Below are positions 1 to 13,600 of a stretch of 64,000 nucleotides of DNA, one piece after another. Source of the DNA: Cydia pomonella (taxonomy: Eukaryota > Arthropoda > Insecta > Lepidoptera > Tortricidae); contig NC_084713.1 of the NCBI RefSeq assembly GCF_033807575.1, positions 11,596,703 through 11,660,702 of the forward strand, written 5' to 3'. A program made the position numbers and the translations under genes. The notes beneath the pieces are model-generated. The model worked only from the letters and a program-made list of their open reading frames with translations. It had not been told where the DNA came from and ran no database searches. Positions within the stretch are counted from its first letter, which is position 1. The number at the start of each line of letters is the position of its first letter.

Positions 1-3000
1 CGCTATAAATCTTTTGCTGTGTATTTATTGCATTTTATTAGTACTACTCCTACACCTGATTTGCATTTAATTTAACATGACTGCGTTAGTCGTCTACTTC
101 ATTATGACGATGAATACAGCAACGTAACTACTTAAGTCATCTTGTTAAATAACTAACTTATGGCTGTTTTAAAGATTACTTACTTTTAAGATTTAAAACG
201 CAAACGGAAGCCATTATCATGGTAGGCATTCACAACATAAGGCCATCAATAACTATGGCCAACGTATGGTTTTATACGTGGTAATACAAGTAACCCATTT
301 CAAGATATGACATCGAAAACTATTACCTATGCGACACTTAAAACTTGACTAGTTGTTTCAAGTCCAACTCCAACCCCCGATAATCTACATTTGTATCTAA
401 AATACCTATTTAGTAATAAACTCCTTCGTAATGCAGTTTTTTTATGATCCGCGACCGGGCTTTTTAATAAAACAATACGCTTTTGTTTTATTACCCAGTG
501 AAGCCGTCGGAGCATAGAGATAAATGTAGGCCGATAACGTATCACGCGATCAATAAATCATAGTAACCTTCGTTACCTACCAATTGTATGGAATATCGCG
601 TGGGTTTAGCATTCATGATCATTACTAACTGGGCTAATAATGAAAATAATTACTTACGTCGTAAATATTACAATAGCAATGTCTGAAGGTTATTTCATCT
701 CCGAGAGTTGAAAGATGAAAATACTTGACTTATTGTCACGGTCCCATATTTTCACACTTACATTCCGGTCTTAATGATTTAAATTAAAGCTATCTTGAAA
801 CACAAGTTAATCTATTTTTATTAATAAATTTAATGAAAACCTGGCAGCGGAGGTATCAAATAAACTACTGCCACATTGATAAAATGTCACATTTTCAGTA
901 TCAAATACACTATGTATTTCCCAACGTATGTAAAGTATTTCTAAACACTATAATTTGCAAATACTACAAATTTAAATATGTTGCACATAACAAGTAGTAG
1001 AGTAGAGAATTATCAAAACAACGATTATCTTAAAAATATTACTTTAAGAAAGCATTAGTTTCAGTAAATGCCACTCATATATCAGTTGCAAATAGTTTGT
1101 ATGTCGCATTACATTAATCAGGATAATTATTTGAGCCGGGCATTTAATTATATCTACCCTTTTTAAATAGAGCTTAAATATCACTAGTGTTATCGCGATG
1201 ATTGGGTGCGACTGCCCTTTATTAAAAATATTTAATTAAAGCAGTTTTATTATTGTTGCTTTAGTTGTTATTGTTGCCGAACCCAAACCCACATTTTTTA
1301 CATGGCAGATATGCCATAAACAAGGATGCCTGGTATTATTTAATGCTATATTTTCTAATGCAACTTTTATGTATATTTGGTCACTAATATCGCACGTTGG
1401 AATCTTTGGAAGTAGGAATATGGCTGATAAGGTATCGCAAATGTTGGAATAAAAGTTATAATTATGTATAACATTGTACCTACTCATGATTACAATATTC
1501 CAAACGAGGGTTCCAAATGAATCATATAGGGACTTATATACCTACTACATTGTAAACTGTGCATAAATTATCTAATAGCAAATAATTTTGTTATGTTACT
1601 TTAAATTACACACGTGGCAACTTGATATTCATCTAATATAAACATAAAATAACCTAAATATATAAAAAGCGCCTAATAAAATGTTTAGCAGCATCAACTG
1701 ACTTAGGTATTATTAAATGCCAATCCACCTTGATATTCGACTTAAATTGTGACAGCGAAATGAGCCACAAACCCCACATGACAATCAACATTTTACTGAA
1801 CAGTGAACACGGCGTAAGCCTTCCTCGTGCGGCGGGCAATATTATTTTTTTCTGTCAACCTAGAAGTGTCATGACAAATGCGGGGTAATGCGGACATGCT
1901 TGTAATATATGAAAGCTGGTGAAATATCGGTGTTGTGTGTGCCGCCGTAACTAATGTGCCTTTCGCGTGAGCTTGTGGCCGCTCCTTGGCCGGCTTGACC
2001 ACGCCTTTACTAGACTATGCCATTATGAGTTCGGGAATATACTGTAAAATTTTAATGATTACAACATTGTGGCTGAACATAATTAATTAGTAACAGGTGG
2101 TGTTTAAAATTGATGTGAATATAAAACTATAACCGGAGGAGTCTGGTTGTATTGTACCTACACAGCAGGTAGATATGAAAACGCGTTTGTAACGACTGTA
2201 GGAAACATACATCTTAAATAAAGAAATAATAATAAAAATAAAGAATAAGATCTGTTGATGAACTTCGAATATAAGCAAAGTTAGAATTAATAAAAATAAT
2301 TTAACAAACATATTACGACCAACCGAATGATGCTGGTAAAACGATTATTATTATTTTTTATTGACGTTTTCGTCTAACATTTCCTTGCAATTAATTCTGT
2401 TTATTCAAACATCGGATCTTATGTAGAACGGAAGAGGATTTACAGCAACTTTTATTGAAATGCAAGTTATAAATTATTTTATCGTCTCGGTCTGGGAACG
2501 ACTACAAAATATTATATAGCTTAAAAAATAGCGGCTCGAACGAATTGCACACTTCACAAACATCTACCTATGTTGCTTCTAAACTGAAATAGATGTCATA
2601 TAGGAGAGAAAAACGGACGTCTAAACTAACAATTCTGAGTGGGAAACTGATCATATACATACATATCTTCAAAGTCGCAACGAGCTAAAGTGATAAAAAA
2701 AATTATCACACGATTTTATTGCCACGATTGCGCGCCTACCCTACTGGGTTCCACTAATCGCTTTTACAACTGACGCGACTGAATGGGAGTTAGGTAATTT
2801 TCAATCTTATGTCACAATTAAAGTTACATATACCAAATAAGTACCTGTTTGTTCTTTAGGAGAAATAAATTAATCAATAATAATCATAACATAACCAGTC
2901 AACTGACCTAATAGACATGTTTGACAGAGCTGGCTCTTATTTGCATAATAATGTTGAGCACCTTGGTTCAAGTACAAAGGTACTACGGATTTAACGCGGT

Positions 3001-4255
3001 TTGATAACCACAGAAAGTCGACGCCGCGAGGAAAAGTGGCTGGTACTCGCAACCGCAGAACAATCCATTGACAGCTTTAATGTTTACTTTCAAACGATTT
3101 GCCATAAACACAGCCATCAATACAGGCATTTATTGAAACATTAAAATACGCTTACAATTTATAGGAAAATTTGTGGCCAATGGATATTTTTAGAATTCAA
3201 ATTTTAGTTAAAACTTTAACCTCTTGAGTCCCGGTGACGTCATCGTTTCCAAACAAATTTTAACTTTAGCACTGTATGTATAAAGTCCAAACTGGTTATA
3301 TTTCTGACACGGGACCTCGCGAGGTTCATTTTTCATCAATTTGACGATATATTTTAAATTGCGTAACATGTCTTAAATGATTCCATCGTTAGTTAAAATC
3401 GGTTTGGACTGAATTAATGCCAAAATAAAATAAAACACTTCCTAACAAACGGTAGTCAGCTGTGGTGCTGAGAAGATATCACGCGAAACATATATTAGTT
3501 CAAACAAAATAATACCTACGGTAAAAACACAGGTTTCTGTTTTGACTAAAACATGTAATAATCTAGCTTTATATGTCTGTTTCTCGATTAGTAAATATAT
3601 ACCACACTAAGCAATAAGAAAGATAAAGGATGACGCTGACGTGATGTGGACTTTATTTTTCTATGACAGGCGATCACGTGATGCTTTGCATAGAAAACTG
3701 AAGTGTCAGGCGCCCCAGCCCGGGCCCAGACCGTTGAAGCGAGATTCATCCGTAAATATGCATTCTGTGCCAGTATTTAAGCTAAGAACTTATCAACTTA
3801 CGTATAATGTTGTTACTATCAAATATAGCATTTAAATTAAAGTTTATTACCTACCACATAAAGTATACTTGAGTTTTTATAGCATTAACTGTGTTGACAT
3901 GTTAAGGGACAAAATCCCTCACAACACACGCAGTATATTCTCGCGAGTTCTGGCAATTTTACACACCATTAGGAACGCAACATTTACAAAGGCACTTACA
4001 TTAACTCTTATTGGATCAGTAAGAGTTCTTAAAAAAAAAAGCCGGAAAAGCTTCTTGTTTTTAATTGACATTTTATTCGTTGCTATGATAAAGTACTGTT
4101 TTAAATGCGACTGCTCAGGTCAACTGTAGATACCTACCTGCTAACGGAAGAATGTAATAATTTGTGTAATTATCCACGAGTGTTACGAAAGAAAGATGGA
4201 GGAGAGAAAGTCGACGAAATAGATGACCAAGATATGATTACTTGGTAAGGGCAAT
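1..4255. other. Gene-poor AT-rich DNA
   Basis: No coding region with recognisable domains or biased codon use is visible on either strand; the short open frames are isolated and low in complexity. A CRE-like TGACGTCA lies near 3236 and a GC-richer patch spans about 1790-2010, neither tied to a gene. Likely intergenic or intronic. Confidence 0.5.
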
Positions 4256-4265
4256 AATAGTTATT

Positions 4266-4662
4266 TGTTTCACAAGGGGGCAAAGGTGTTGTTTAACCAC
4301 TCGTGCCAATATTGATACCCGAGCAAGCGAAAGATTCCAAAATTGAACCAGGAGCGTAGCGAGTGTTTAAAAAAGTGGAATCTCGAGCGTTGCGAGAGTT
4401 TTAAGGCACGAGGGGTAAACTTTGCCACCGAGTGAAGCACAAATTTTTTCAACAGACCAACGCAAGGAAAATACTAACTTTAAAACATCAAACAAAATGA
4501 AACCAAATCAAATCCAAATGAACGTTATTAAATATTTATCATTAAAAATCATCATTTATAAGTCAATTCCAGCGGCTAACTTAAGTAATCAACTCACAAT
4601 ATTAAGCATCGGATTACTTTGCCATACATGGATATAATGCAACTTTCTCATCCGTTTTAGAA
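4266..4662 (+). repeat. Interspersed repeat family A, fullest copy
   Basis: Starts near 'cacaagggggcaaag' and ends near 'caactttctcatccg'. The same sequence recurs in opposite orientation at 26650-27022 and, shortened, at 24761-24940. All three share the block around 'aaatatttatcatt.aaaatcatc'. No coding capacity is seen, so it is probably a non-autonomous element. The class cannot be fixed because no clear TIRs or target duplication could be assigned. Confidence 0.75.
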
Positions 4663-4669
4663 AAATCAT

Positions 4670-7344
4670 CGGTAGTCAACCAGTAGAAGCCCTCACATTT
4701 CGTCTTATTTTTTTGTTATTGAATCAATCTGTAATTTCTCATAGGTGCTAGATCATGAAGCGTAGACAAAGGTTGGTATTAATGATCAAAACAAATGTAA
4801 TTTTAAAACGTTTAAGGCATTTCTGTGTGTCCCACGAAAGTCACGCGCGTATACATTAAATTTATCTCTTTGGTACATTGTTTTACTAATGGTACTAATA
4901 ACGCTTAAACAACATTGTTAAGACAAAGATTCCAATCTTAATAGAATTAGATGCTGTTTTCACACCATTGTGTAATAATTCTTTGGGATCGTGAGTTATA
5001 TTTGCGACAAGTGAACCAATACGTACGTCTCCATTCACTTCAGACTTACCTACGCTATGTTACCAATGACATGTTACAACGATGAATGAAGTCATCAACA
5101 AAAATTCGAGGGAGCGAAACTTCCAGATAAGTGCCGGCTAGTTTTGAATATTGGCAATCAAAATTATAACTTTTGAAAAATCACAGGCTAGAGATTGGTC
5201 AAATAAATAAATTCACGTCACGTTCCCGCACAGTAGTGAGAACGCGCGAGTGTTAGCTGAGATTCTCAGGGCATTGTTACAAACACAATGTTGTTTTCTT
5301 GTGCAATATTGCTGAATTCGCAACGATTGTGAAACGTTACAAACACGTCCGTTTGACCGTCTGGTGTTTTGTATTGTCGTATGTTATAGATTTTACTAAA
5401 TTATAATATGTGTAATAAATAGTAATAAGTTACGATTTTTTTTTCTTGGAGATTCATAATTGTAGATTTATGACCAGTTGACAACCACATATTGTTGGAC
5501 GTTATGCTTACATCACTCTTCTTAGATATAAATTGTAACGGACGTAACCTGAGATTTCCACCAATGCTTTCAAATAGCCGACACTTTAATAATAACAGAA
5601 ATATTTAATGAAACAAGAGTTTATAGCAATCTACTGCGAAAGTTGCCGTTCATATTTAAAGCCGTCTTTGCTCCCAATTTTACTACAGCCAGTAAAAGTT
5701 AAGCTAACTCTGACTCAACATTTGCCAAACTGGACTAATTAGCTGATTAATCAAAATCCATAAAGTCTCCGCTTTTTTTATTATCAAAGTCGTTCGGACT
5801 CCGCGCCGGAGGGTCAAAAATTCTCGCGCTTGACTGACTCCCCTCGAGCCTACAAAACTCGTTAATAGCACAAAAGTCGATTACTCATTCAAAAGTAGGT
5901 ACCTTTACTATTTATAATATACTTAACTGACTTTAAATTTCCCAAAACACGAAGAAATTTTATACAACTTTTGCAACAAGTCCTAATATCCTTCTTAGTT
6001 CCTAAACTTTAAACAATGAAGGAAAAGTTTAATAAAAACGGTTTTCTAGCAACATAACACCAATTAAGCGTTAAAATACATCTGTCATAAATAAAGCGAA
6101 TAACAAAATGTTAATAACGCATCGGAATGCTGAGAGCGCTCCAGAAAACAACAAAGTGTACTAAACGTGCTCTTACAATATTCCAGTTTTATTAAATAAC
6201 AAGGGAAGGTGGGACGATACGAAAATGACGTTGGAAATGCTGGCAATTCCAGTAAGTGGAACAGGGAATGTGTTTATGCCGCGCATGCCTGTAATAAGCC
6301 GATGTTTAGGTACGTATGAAATAAACCAATGCAAGGTGTGCAAATAGCCTGACCTTTGCATGTAGTTATGAATGACTAAGATTGCAAATCGAGGTATTAA
6401 TATAAAATAAATAACGTCGCATGGAACATTTCAGTTGGTTGCGTAGTTATATCATGCTATGCTATATGTGTGTTTCCTAAACGAGTTTGTGTCTGTTGTT
6501 AGTCTAAACAACAGCGAAGCGCGAAATTGTACGAAATTAAAGAAAAACACAACAGCCCCACACTGTCGTTGCTTTCGTTGGATCGTCACAGGCTGGCAAA
6601 GTCGCGGTTTTCGTTTTGTGTATAATTTCTCCTCTCACTATTTGTACAACTACCTTTTCCCAACACGACCGTTAAGTAATAAATGTATTAAATTTTTAAC
6701 TTAATGTCATGTAAGTTTAAATGTAATGTAAGCCCATTACATCAAGCGACTAGCTAAGTATAGCACGAATCAACCGAAATATAAAACCTAGTTTAAAATT
6801 TTAGCAATGAAGATATCTAATCAAATTCAATAAATTTTACTTCCATAATAACCGGGGAAAATTCCATTTTGATCATAGCAGGCAACTTTTGCAAACACTA
6901 GCGAGCGCCCACATTGTATTAAGTACCTACAAACGTTCTGAAATTATGTTGCGAGGCAGAAAAGTGCAGGCAAATGCACAGATCATCGCAAAAACAGAGT
7001 AAGCGGATTGCTCGATTCGTTTTGGTAACAATCGGTGAGTGTGCAAAAACAGCGTTTATGGAGCATTTCTCATCGGCGGAGTTTGGTCAGAGCTAATATT
7101 TCCATCTCTTACACAAGCACGATGCTCTATGCGACCAGTGTATCGAGATCCATAACAGCTATGCTTATTCGGAGATCCCAATTATACTGGAGCGAGTGAA
7201 AAGATGAGCACTGTAAGCAACTGCAAGCAGTTCTGTTTGCACTGAGGCCGGACGGAATGATAACGATTGTTATGGTATGCATACAGTTTTTGCAATAGGA
7301 TCGGTAGTTTACCTACTAATAAGCCATTTGGTTGGTGGTTTGGT
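4670..7344. other. Gene-poor DNA
   Basis: No supported gene. A GC-richer piece near 5790-5860 and the sequence just before the reverse transcriptase remnant (6900-7340) have the look of old transposon debris, but I cannot assign them. Confidence 0.4.
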
Positions 7345-9080
7345 TTTGTTGTTGTCAAGCTGGACATTAAGAATGCCTTTAATTCCGTGGAGCGCGACGT
7401 TTTGTTGGCGGAAGTAAGGGAGAAGGTGCCATCTCTCTACCCTTTTCTTTTCCAGGTATTCCTCTCCTTCTAATCTTTTTTATGACGGATCCCTCTTTCT
7501 TTCGCAGGTTGGGGCACAGCAGGGGGACCCTCTTGGCCCTCTGATTTTTAGTCTCGCGATACATAAAGCCGTCTCCGGGCTGAAATCCCCACTCAACATC
7601 TGGTACCTGGATGACGGTACTATCGGGGGTAAGCCTCTGGAAGTTCAACAAGATTTGCTTGCCCTTCTTCCGCGATTTCGAGACCTGGGGCTGGAGGTAA
7701 ACTCTAGCAAATGTGAGTTTTTTCCCTGTGGCGTCGAGTCTCAGCTTACCTTCAGTTTATTTAGCGACTTGCTCCCTGGACTCAAGGAGTTGTCACCCCG
7801 GACTTTTAATCTTTTGGGGTCTCCCATTTTTTCGGAGGCTATCCCCGAGGCCTTCGAGGTGAGAAGACAGCTTCTTTTGAGCGCGGGGGATAAGTTAAAG
7901 AAGATTTCTGCGCATGTGTCACTGGTTCTGTTGAGGTCCTGTTTCGCCGTTCCCAGAGTCACCTACTTTTTGCGCACTGTGCCAACCTGGCTATGCCCCA
8001 GGCTTATTGACTCGTTCGATAGCGTTTTAAAGGATTCGGTAGAGTCAATGTTGAACGTCTCCCTTAATGCGGATCAATGGGATCTGGCCTCCCTTCCCAT
8101 TCGATCGGGTGGGCTAGGCGTGAGGCGCGTACGGGACGTTAGCTTGCCGGCATTTCTGGCGTCGGCGGCAGGAGTCGTAGACCTTGTCACTCAATTTTTA
8201 TCTCCAGATGGTGACAAGGTATCCATACCTTTCGCCGCGGAAGCTTTGGAGGCTTGGCGGGCTCTCAACCCTGAGGCAACGGCGCCGGAGAGACCGGATC
8301 GTCAGCGTCTGTGGGATGACGTGGGGGTTAAACGGGTGCTCGGTAACTTAGTGGGGTGTGCGGTGGGTGTAGACAGGGCGAGGATGCTCGCAGTGTCGAA
8401 GCCGGAGTCGGGAGCGTGGCTTCACGCGCTTCCCTCTCCGCACTTGGGTACACTGCTTGACAACGACTCGACGCGGATTGCAGTTGCTCTTCGCCTGGGC
8501 TGTGCAGTGTGGTGTGGTGTGTACTAGGGTGGAGAGCAGCGGTCATCACGCGTTGAGTTGTGGTCGGTGTGCAGGGAGGTTTCCGCGGCACCACGCGCTT
8601 AATGATATCGTGCGGAGAGCGCTAGTTTCTGCAAACGTCCCGTGCGTGCTGGAACCTCCGGGCCTCAGTCGCTCTGATGGGAAGAGACCTGATGGGTTGA
8701 CGTTGGTTCCTTGGGAGAAGGGGAAATGTTTGGTGTGGGACGCAACGTGCGTCAGCACTTTCGCGGCGTCGCATATTGGCCGTACGGTGAGGATGGCAGG
8801 GGCAGCGGCCGAGTTGGCTGCGGTTCGCAAGCGGGAGAAATATGAGGTCCTTGCGAACTATTTATTTGTCCCGCTTGCTGTAGAAACCGCCGGGTGCTGG
8901 TGTGCCGAGGCCAAGGCCTTTTTCGAGGAAGTGGGGAGACGCATGCGAGAGAGAGGATTGGATCCTCGCTCAGGGACCTTCCTGATGCAAAGATTATCCA
9001 TAGCCGTTCAACGTGGCAACGCGGCGAGTGTCATGGGTACTTTTGCGTCGGGGGGGTCGTGGGGTGAATTTCTAGTATAG
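7345..9080 (+). pseudogene. Non-LTR reverse transcriptase with restriction-like endonuclease, frameshifted
   Basis: One coding region is spread over three frames. Part 1 (about 7345-7455) carries RT motif A, LDIKNAFNS, with its aspartate at 7363. Part 2 (7457-8527) carries motif B (QQGDPLGP, near 7517) and the YLDD catalytic pair (7604-7615). Part 3 (to the stop at 9080) carries a Cys/His region (HHALSCGRCAGRF) and RPD (8685-8693) followed 15 residues later by an aspartate in WDATC (8739). That last pattern resembles the PD...D core of the restriction-like endonucleases found in R2-type LINEs. Frame slips lie at about 7456 and 8505-8525, and the 5' part is missing. GC content is far above the flanks, as expected of an element that arrived from elsewhere. 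The family is certain to be RT; the exact clade is not. Confidence 0.88.
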
Positions 9081-10187
9081 GGTGTTATTTAGGTTAGGTT
9101 AGTAGTAAAGACCTGAATTTTTTTTTAATTGTGTAATTAGTAATTGTTATAATATCGTCCTGTAGTCTAGTATTAAGTTTCTTATGTTTTTTTTTACTTG
9201 TGTTTTGATTTTAGCACACTTGAAAGTTTATTCTAAGACGAAATGTATTTGTGTAATAATTGTAAAATAGAATTTATATTAAGTTAAATCTGTTACTTAT
9301 GTCAATTTGTATTTGGTAGGCTAAAATACATCCAGCAATGTTATCCAACATTACTGTTAAGAACGCTATTCCTACGCAATAACTTGAATCCGTTATTTTA
9401 TGTTTAGGAAAACCAACGTAAAAAACTGACGCGACATCTAGATACAGTGACGAACGATACGAGTATTATAAGCGTTGAGTATTTGTATTATAATTTTCTT
9501 ATACATATCTATATATGTATAAGATAATTTTGAGAGACATAATTTGCGTAGTTTAAGTACTAATGTTATTAATTCTATACATTTGCGAGCTTTATTTAAT
9601 AACAGGTGATATCAGCGGAAAACATATGCCACATATCGGATTGTTGGTAAATCAGCCGTTCATAGCCCGGTCATATTTACCGGGGCCACGCGATCGCGAA
9701 TGAATCCGAAATGAGGCAAATAAGCAATTACGCGCTCGTATTCGGGCTCGATTACGCGGTGCGGGAGTTTAGGCGCGCCGCTGCGCCCCGCGAATGGCCT
9801 GCGAATGGACATTCAACAACGGTTTGGTTTTCAGCGACCTAACAGCTATTTTTCATAGCTACCTACGTTCGTTTGTAACTTGTATCTCTCTTTGGCGTAT
9901 CAAAAACATAATTTTATATGATAAAACTGCAAAAAATGCTAAATGATATCGGAAATTCTCTTCAACGAAGGAAAAATCGCGTGGTAATCGTACTATTCAT
10001 ACTAAAGTGGCCTAGGCCTAGGAGGGTTGGAAGGACACGTTGGAATCGGTATCGTAAAAATTATTGCCTGCACAAATTTTTCGAAATATTATATTAAAAT
10101 ATTAATATTGATGTACCAAAGGAATCTTTATTTTAAGAAGTATTAAACCCGTCATAGCAGACGGGGTCATAATATATATTAATATTA
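9081..10187. other. Gene-poor DNA downstream of the RT remnant
   Basis: The first about 200 bases are probably the 3' UTR of the element (T-rich runs, no gene). A CpG-richer islet at about 9655-9830 stands out from AT-rich flanks and could be regulatory; nothing coding is seen. Confidence 0.4.
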
Positions 10188-10470
10188 GCGGTGGTGGCAG
10201 AGTGGATATGACGACCAACTTTCAATCCGAAGGTCGCGGGTTCAAACCCTGGCTCGTACCAATGAGTTTTTCGAAACTTATGTACGAAAAATAATTTGAT
10301 ATTTACCACTAGCTTTTGCCTGCATACATCTGCGAAGAAATTCAAAGGTGTATGTGAAGTCCCCAATCCGCATTGGGCTAGCGTGGGGACTATAGCCCGA
10401 GCCCTCTCGCGCATGAGAGGAGGCCTGTGCCCAGCAGTGGGAGGATATAGGCTGAATTATTATTATTATA
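10188..10470 (+). repeat. tRNA-derived SINE
   Basis: The tRNA-like head has an A box (TGGCAGAGTGG, 10195-10205) and a B box (GGGTTCAAACCC, 10238-10249), the internal RNA polymerase III promoter. The body ends in 'tgcccagcagtgggaggat' and an ATT-repeat tail (10457-10470). This body and tail match an abundant SINE type I know from Lepidoptera. The head is not a functional tRNA gene, because no complete cloverleaf is present. Confidence 0.88.
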
Positions 10471-10621
10471 CCGTATGATACCGACACATATCTTATAGTA
10501 TTGCTAAGCACCACACATGCCAACGATACCAAAATATATCGCTGTCCGTCTAGCACCTACATTGTGAGAGAGACGAAATATACCAAAATATATCGTAATA
10601 TACCGAGCTATCTTAAGATAC

Positions 10622-10657
10622 CTTGATATAAGATATCGTACGATATCTTATATCAAG
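10622..10657. repeat. Perfect 36-bp palindrome
   Basis: The first 18 bases (CTTGATATAAGATATCGT) are the exact reverse complement of the next 18, with no loop. It lies in an AT-rich stretch where 'ataccaaaatata' occurs three times (about 10538, 10571, 10665), with a partial inverted copy 'ttttggtatatta' near 10691. Probably the heart of a small foldback element. Confidence 0.9.
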
Positions 10658-10699
10658 AGTAAGATACCAAAATATATTATAGACATCTTTTTGGTATAT

Positions 10700-13600
10700 T
10701 ATCGCCCAGTCTGTGACGGGTTTTAAGCACCGAGACACCTCTCTTTTTTTCATAAAGTTCTATAAATTTTTATTTACATAATATTATATTAGAATGTATT
10801 ATTATAGTTCGTTTTTAGCGTTAGAAAGAAGGTAAGCGATCTTGACGTGTCTTTTTTTATTAAAAATCACTTTTGAAAAATAAGTCACAGTAAATATGTA
10901 ACAATTATAAATCATATACGATTATTTACATTTTTTTACTATCATAAGTAATATAAACTATTTTTTTAAAGCTGTTCCAATAATAGAATATAGTTAATCG
11001 CATAATAGTTTGCTTATTTGCCTACGCAGCATTATTAAACCGTAATTGGTTTTGAATTAACTACACACATTAATATAAAGCTCTTTATAATTTCACGAAT
11101 ATTATTTACTCGTTACCTACCTTAATGCGCCTACAATTTTATCAACAAAATACATGAGGGATCACATTTACATAATAAGGCCCGCATACGGAGCGTCCGA
11201 TATTCAGATTTCCGTTATTATTTTACCTCATTCAATCCTGTAGAAAATTATGTTGAGGTTGAATTGTGTGCCCAGATAACGGGGTTGTTTGCTACCCTGC
11301 TTAGGTACGCAAAGAGGAACTATGCAGATTTATGTTTATGCAGATGTACTTTTATATCACCGGTAATCCACTTGATCGTGCTTTGAGCGTATATGGTTCC
11401 GCATATCTTATGTTTTATATCATAAAACAAAATGCAACACGAATTCAACAAACGAACGAACAACGAGCAAATGCGGCTTAGAATTGTTACTTTTGTTTTT
11501 TACACGCTCTGTTAAAACAATATTTAAAAGTTAATCGCTCACTGTTTTTCTCTGTACTTGGTAACTTATTAAGGCTACGACGCCGTTTAAAATCAGACGG
11601 ATATGACGGTATACCACAGAAAAGTTTAAATTCACTTGCAAACCATAACAGCATATTGCAGGCGATCACACAAAGTCAGATATGTCACACTGTCGCGGCT
11701 TGTAATAGGATACAGATAGACAGTGAATCCAATTAGGTGGTCTATTTCCTAGTTCTGGTTGTAAATTACTTGGTCTTGATGAGAGCATAAAATAAAACGA
11801 AACGGTCGTACCGGCAGCGACACAGCGTTGGTCCTGCGCCAACGATCCCGACTTCTCATATCTGTTTAACTAAATAATCGAACAGATCCTGTCAGAATTT
11901 CTCACTTATGACAATTAGGCGATATTCAATATATCGAGGAGATGTGTTTACTGTACGGAATGTTTTCCTGGAAATTAATTCCGCAATTTATATGATAACT
12001 ATCCAATTGATCCGGGCTCCTTATGTCTGTGTTTTGTAACTATATAATAGAAGGGAACTTACGAAAATTACACGAGAGATTCGATATATCCATTAAAAGG
12101 AATGTATTCGCAGTATAGAATGTTTTCTTAGAAATAAACCGGGTCATTATTATTTATTTACAAGAACGGTTACATCTTGAAATTTCTTATTTTGAACTTC
12201 AGATTCTTAAGGAACATAGGCATATATATACATTGGTACTAAGTCACTCAGGCCTTATTATAGTAGCACAATATTTAGCAAAAAGTAAATGATAAGTTTA
12301 TATCGCTATAGCGTTTGCTCGTATTGCATCTACAAGCGAAGACAATAACATTCATTTTTAACAAGCAGAAACGTCTGCGAACGATGCTATTAAGTCACTC
12401 CAGAGGCCGTGAGTTCAAGTCCACCCAAGGCAGTAATTTATCAACTTTTAAATTTATTCTAAGCACAATAAGAGTGATCGCGAAATCTTTCATCAAAAAG
12501 TCCGGCAATAAAACTACAGAGAAGATGGTAGCGGCATTTAATTTTTATTATCTAAATCTCGATAAAGTTGACAGAGTCACAAAACGGAAAACGTAAAAAG
12601 CGCATTATGAAATCATAATCAGAGTGGCGCATAAATCTTTCGCCTTACTTTGACGCCATTTTACTTTTCCCTTGTTTCCTGTTTATTCGACAGAACCTAC
12701 CTTGTTGCACAGTAACGATTAAAACTAACGGTGTTCAACATTATGTCAAATAGAACTTGAAGCAATAAGAACTTTAAATATAAATATTCGCTTATAACAC
12801 AATACACTATTATTATAAAATCAGATTTGATCCAGTGTAGGTAAGGTAAATCGCACTTTAAACATCAGCCATCAAACAAAAGTATTTTACTAAATATTAA
12901 TCAGATGATAGGAAATGCAAGCGCAGCGCTGAATTCAAGTTCATGTAAGAAAATTAGCGATGTCTCAGTCGTCGCGCTTCAGGGACCCGCTTCGGGCGAG
13001 ACGAGCGTCTGCTGCGAGCGTTACTTTATAAAGGAAATAAGCAACAATTTAGATGTCACTTGAGCAGCGTTGCATATTCCTCCGCATTAATCACTAACAG
13101 TATCGTTATTATGAGTAGTTCATGTAAAATGTAAACTCAGGCGTAACCGAGCGTGAATGACAAGGTCACTTCTGCAATATTTAATTACCTCTAAACTCCC
13201 ATCAACTAACATAACTAATTTGCTTAACATTGTTGTACAACAACGCTTACGAAGTATACGAGTAGGCTGCAGGAGACCTTGGTCTCAAAATATAAATTGA
13301 AACTCTCTTAAATTAGAACGCGTCAAATATAGTTTAAATTAAAATAAGTAATGCCCATAACCCAGCTGGTGCTAATTCTAGAAGGATACGAGAAGAAAAG
13401 ATTTGTTTGAATCGAAAGCTGCTTTAAAGATACTGTTCAAATTAAGTGATTTCGTGTACCTAATCCCGAATGTTACGTGAGATTATCACCGCAGCTCGGA
13501 TTGCCATTCTACCCCTTCGGAAAGGGCACGAGTCTCACAATAGGTTTAGAATTATTAATTAGTTACCTAACGACCATTGCGTCGCCTGTGCTCTATTCAA

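Noticed and set aside
3869..4129. 86-codon plus-strand open frame
   Set aside because: No ATG at its start, no domain, and AT-driven composition.
7456..7507. GT...AG segment with a pyrimidine-rich end inside the RT, looking like a short intron
   Set aside because: Frame 2 across it encodes residues expected between RT motifs A and B (YSSPSNLFYDG...), so a one-base frameshift explains it better.
10188..10260. Possible tRNA gene
   Set aside because: A and B boxes are present but the cloverleaf is incomplete and a SINE body follows.
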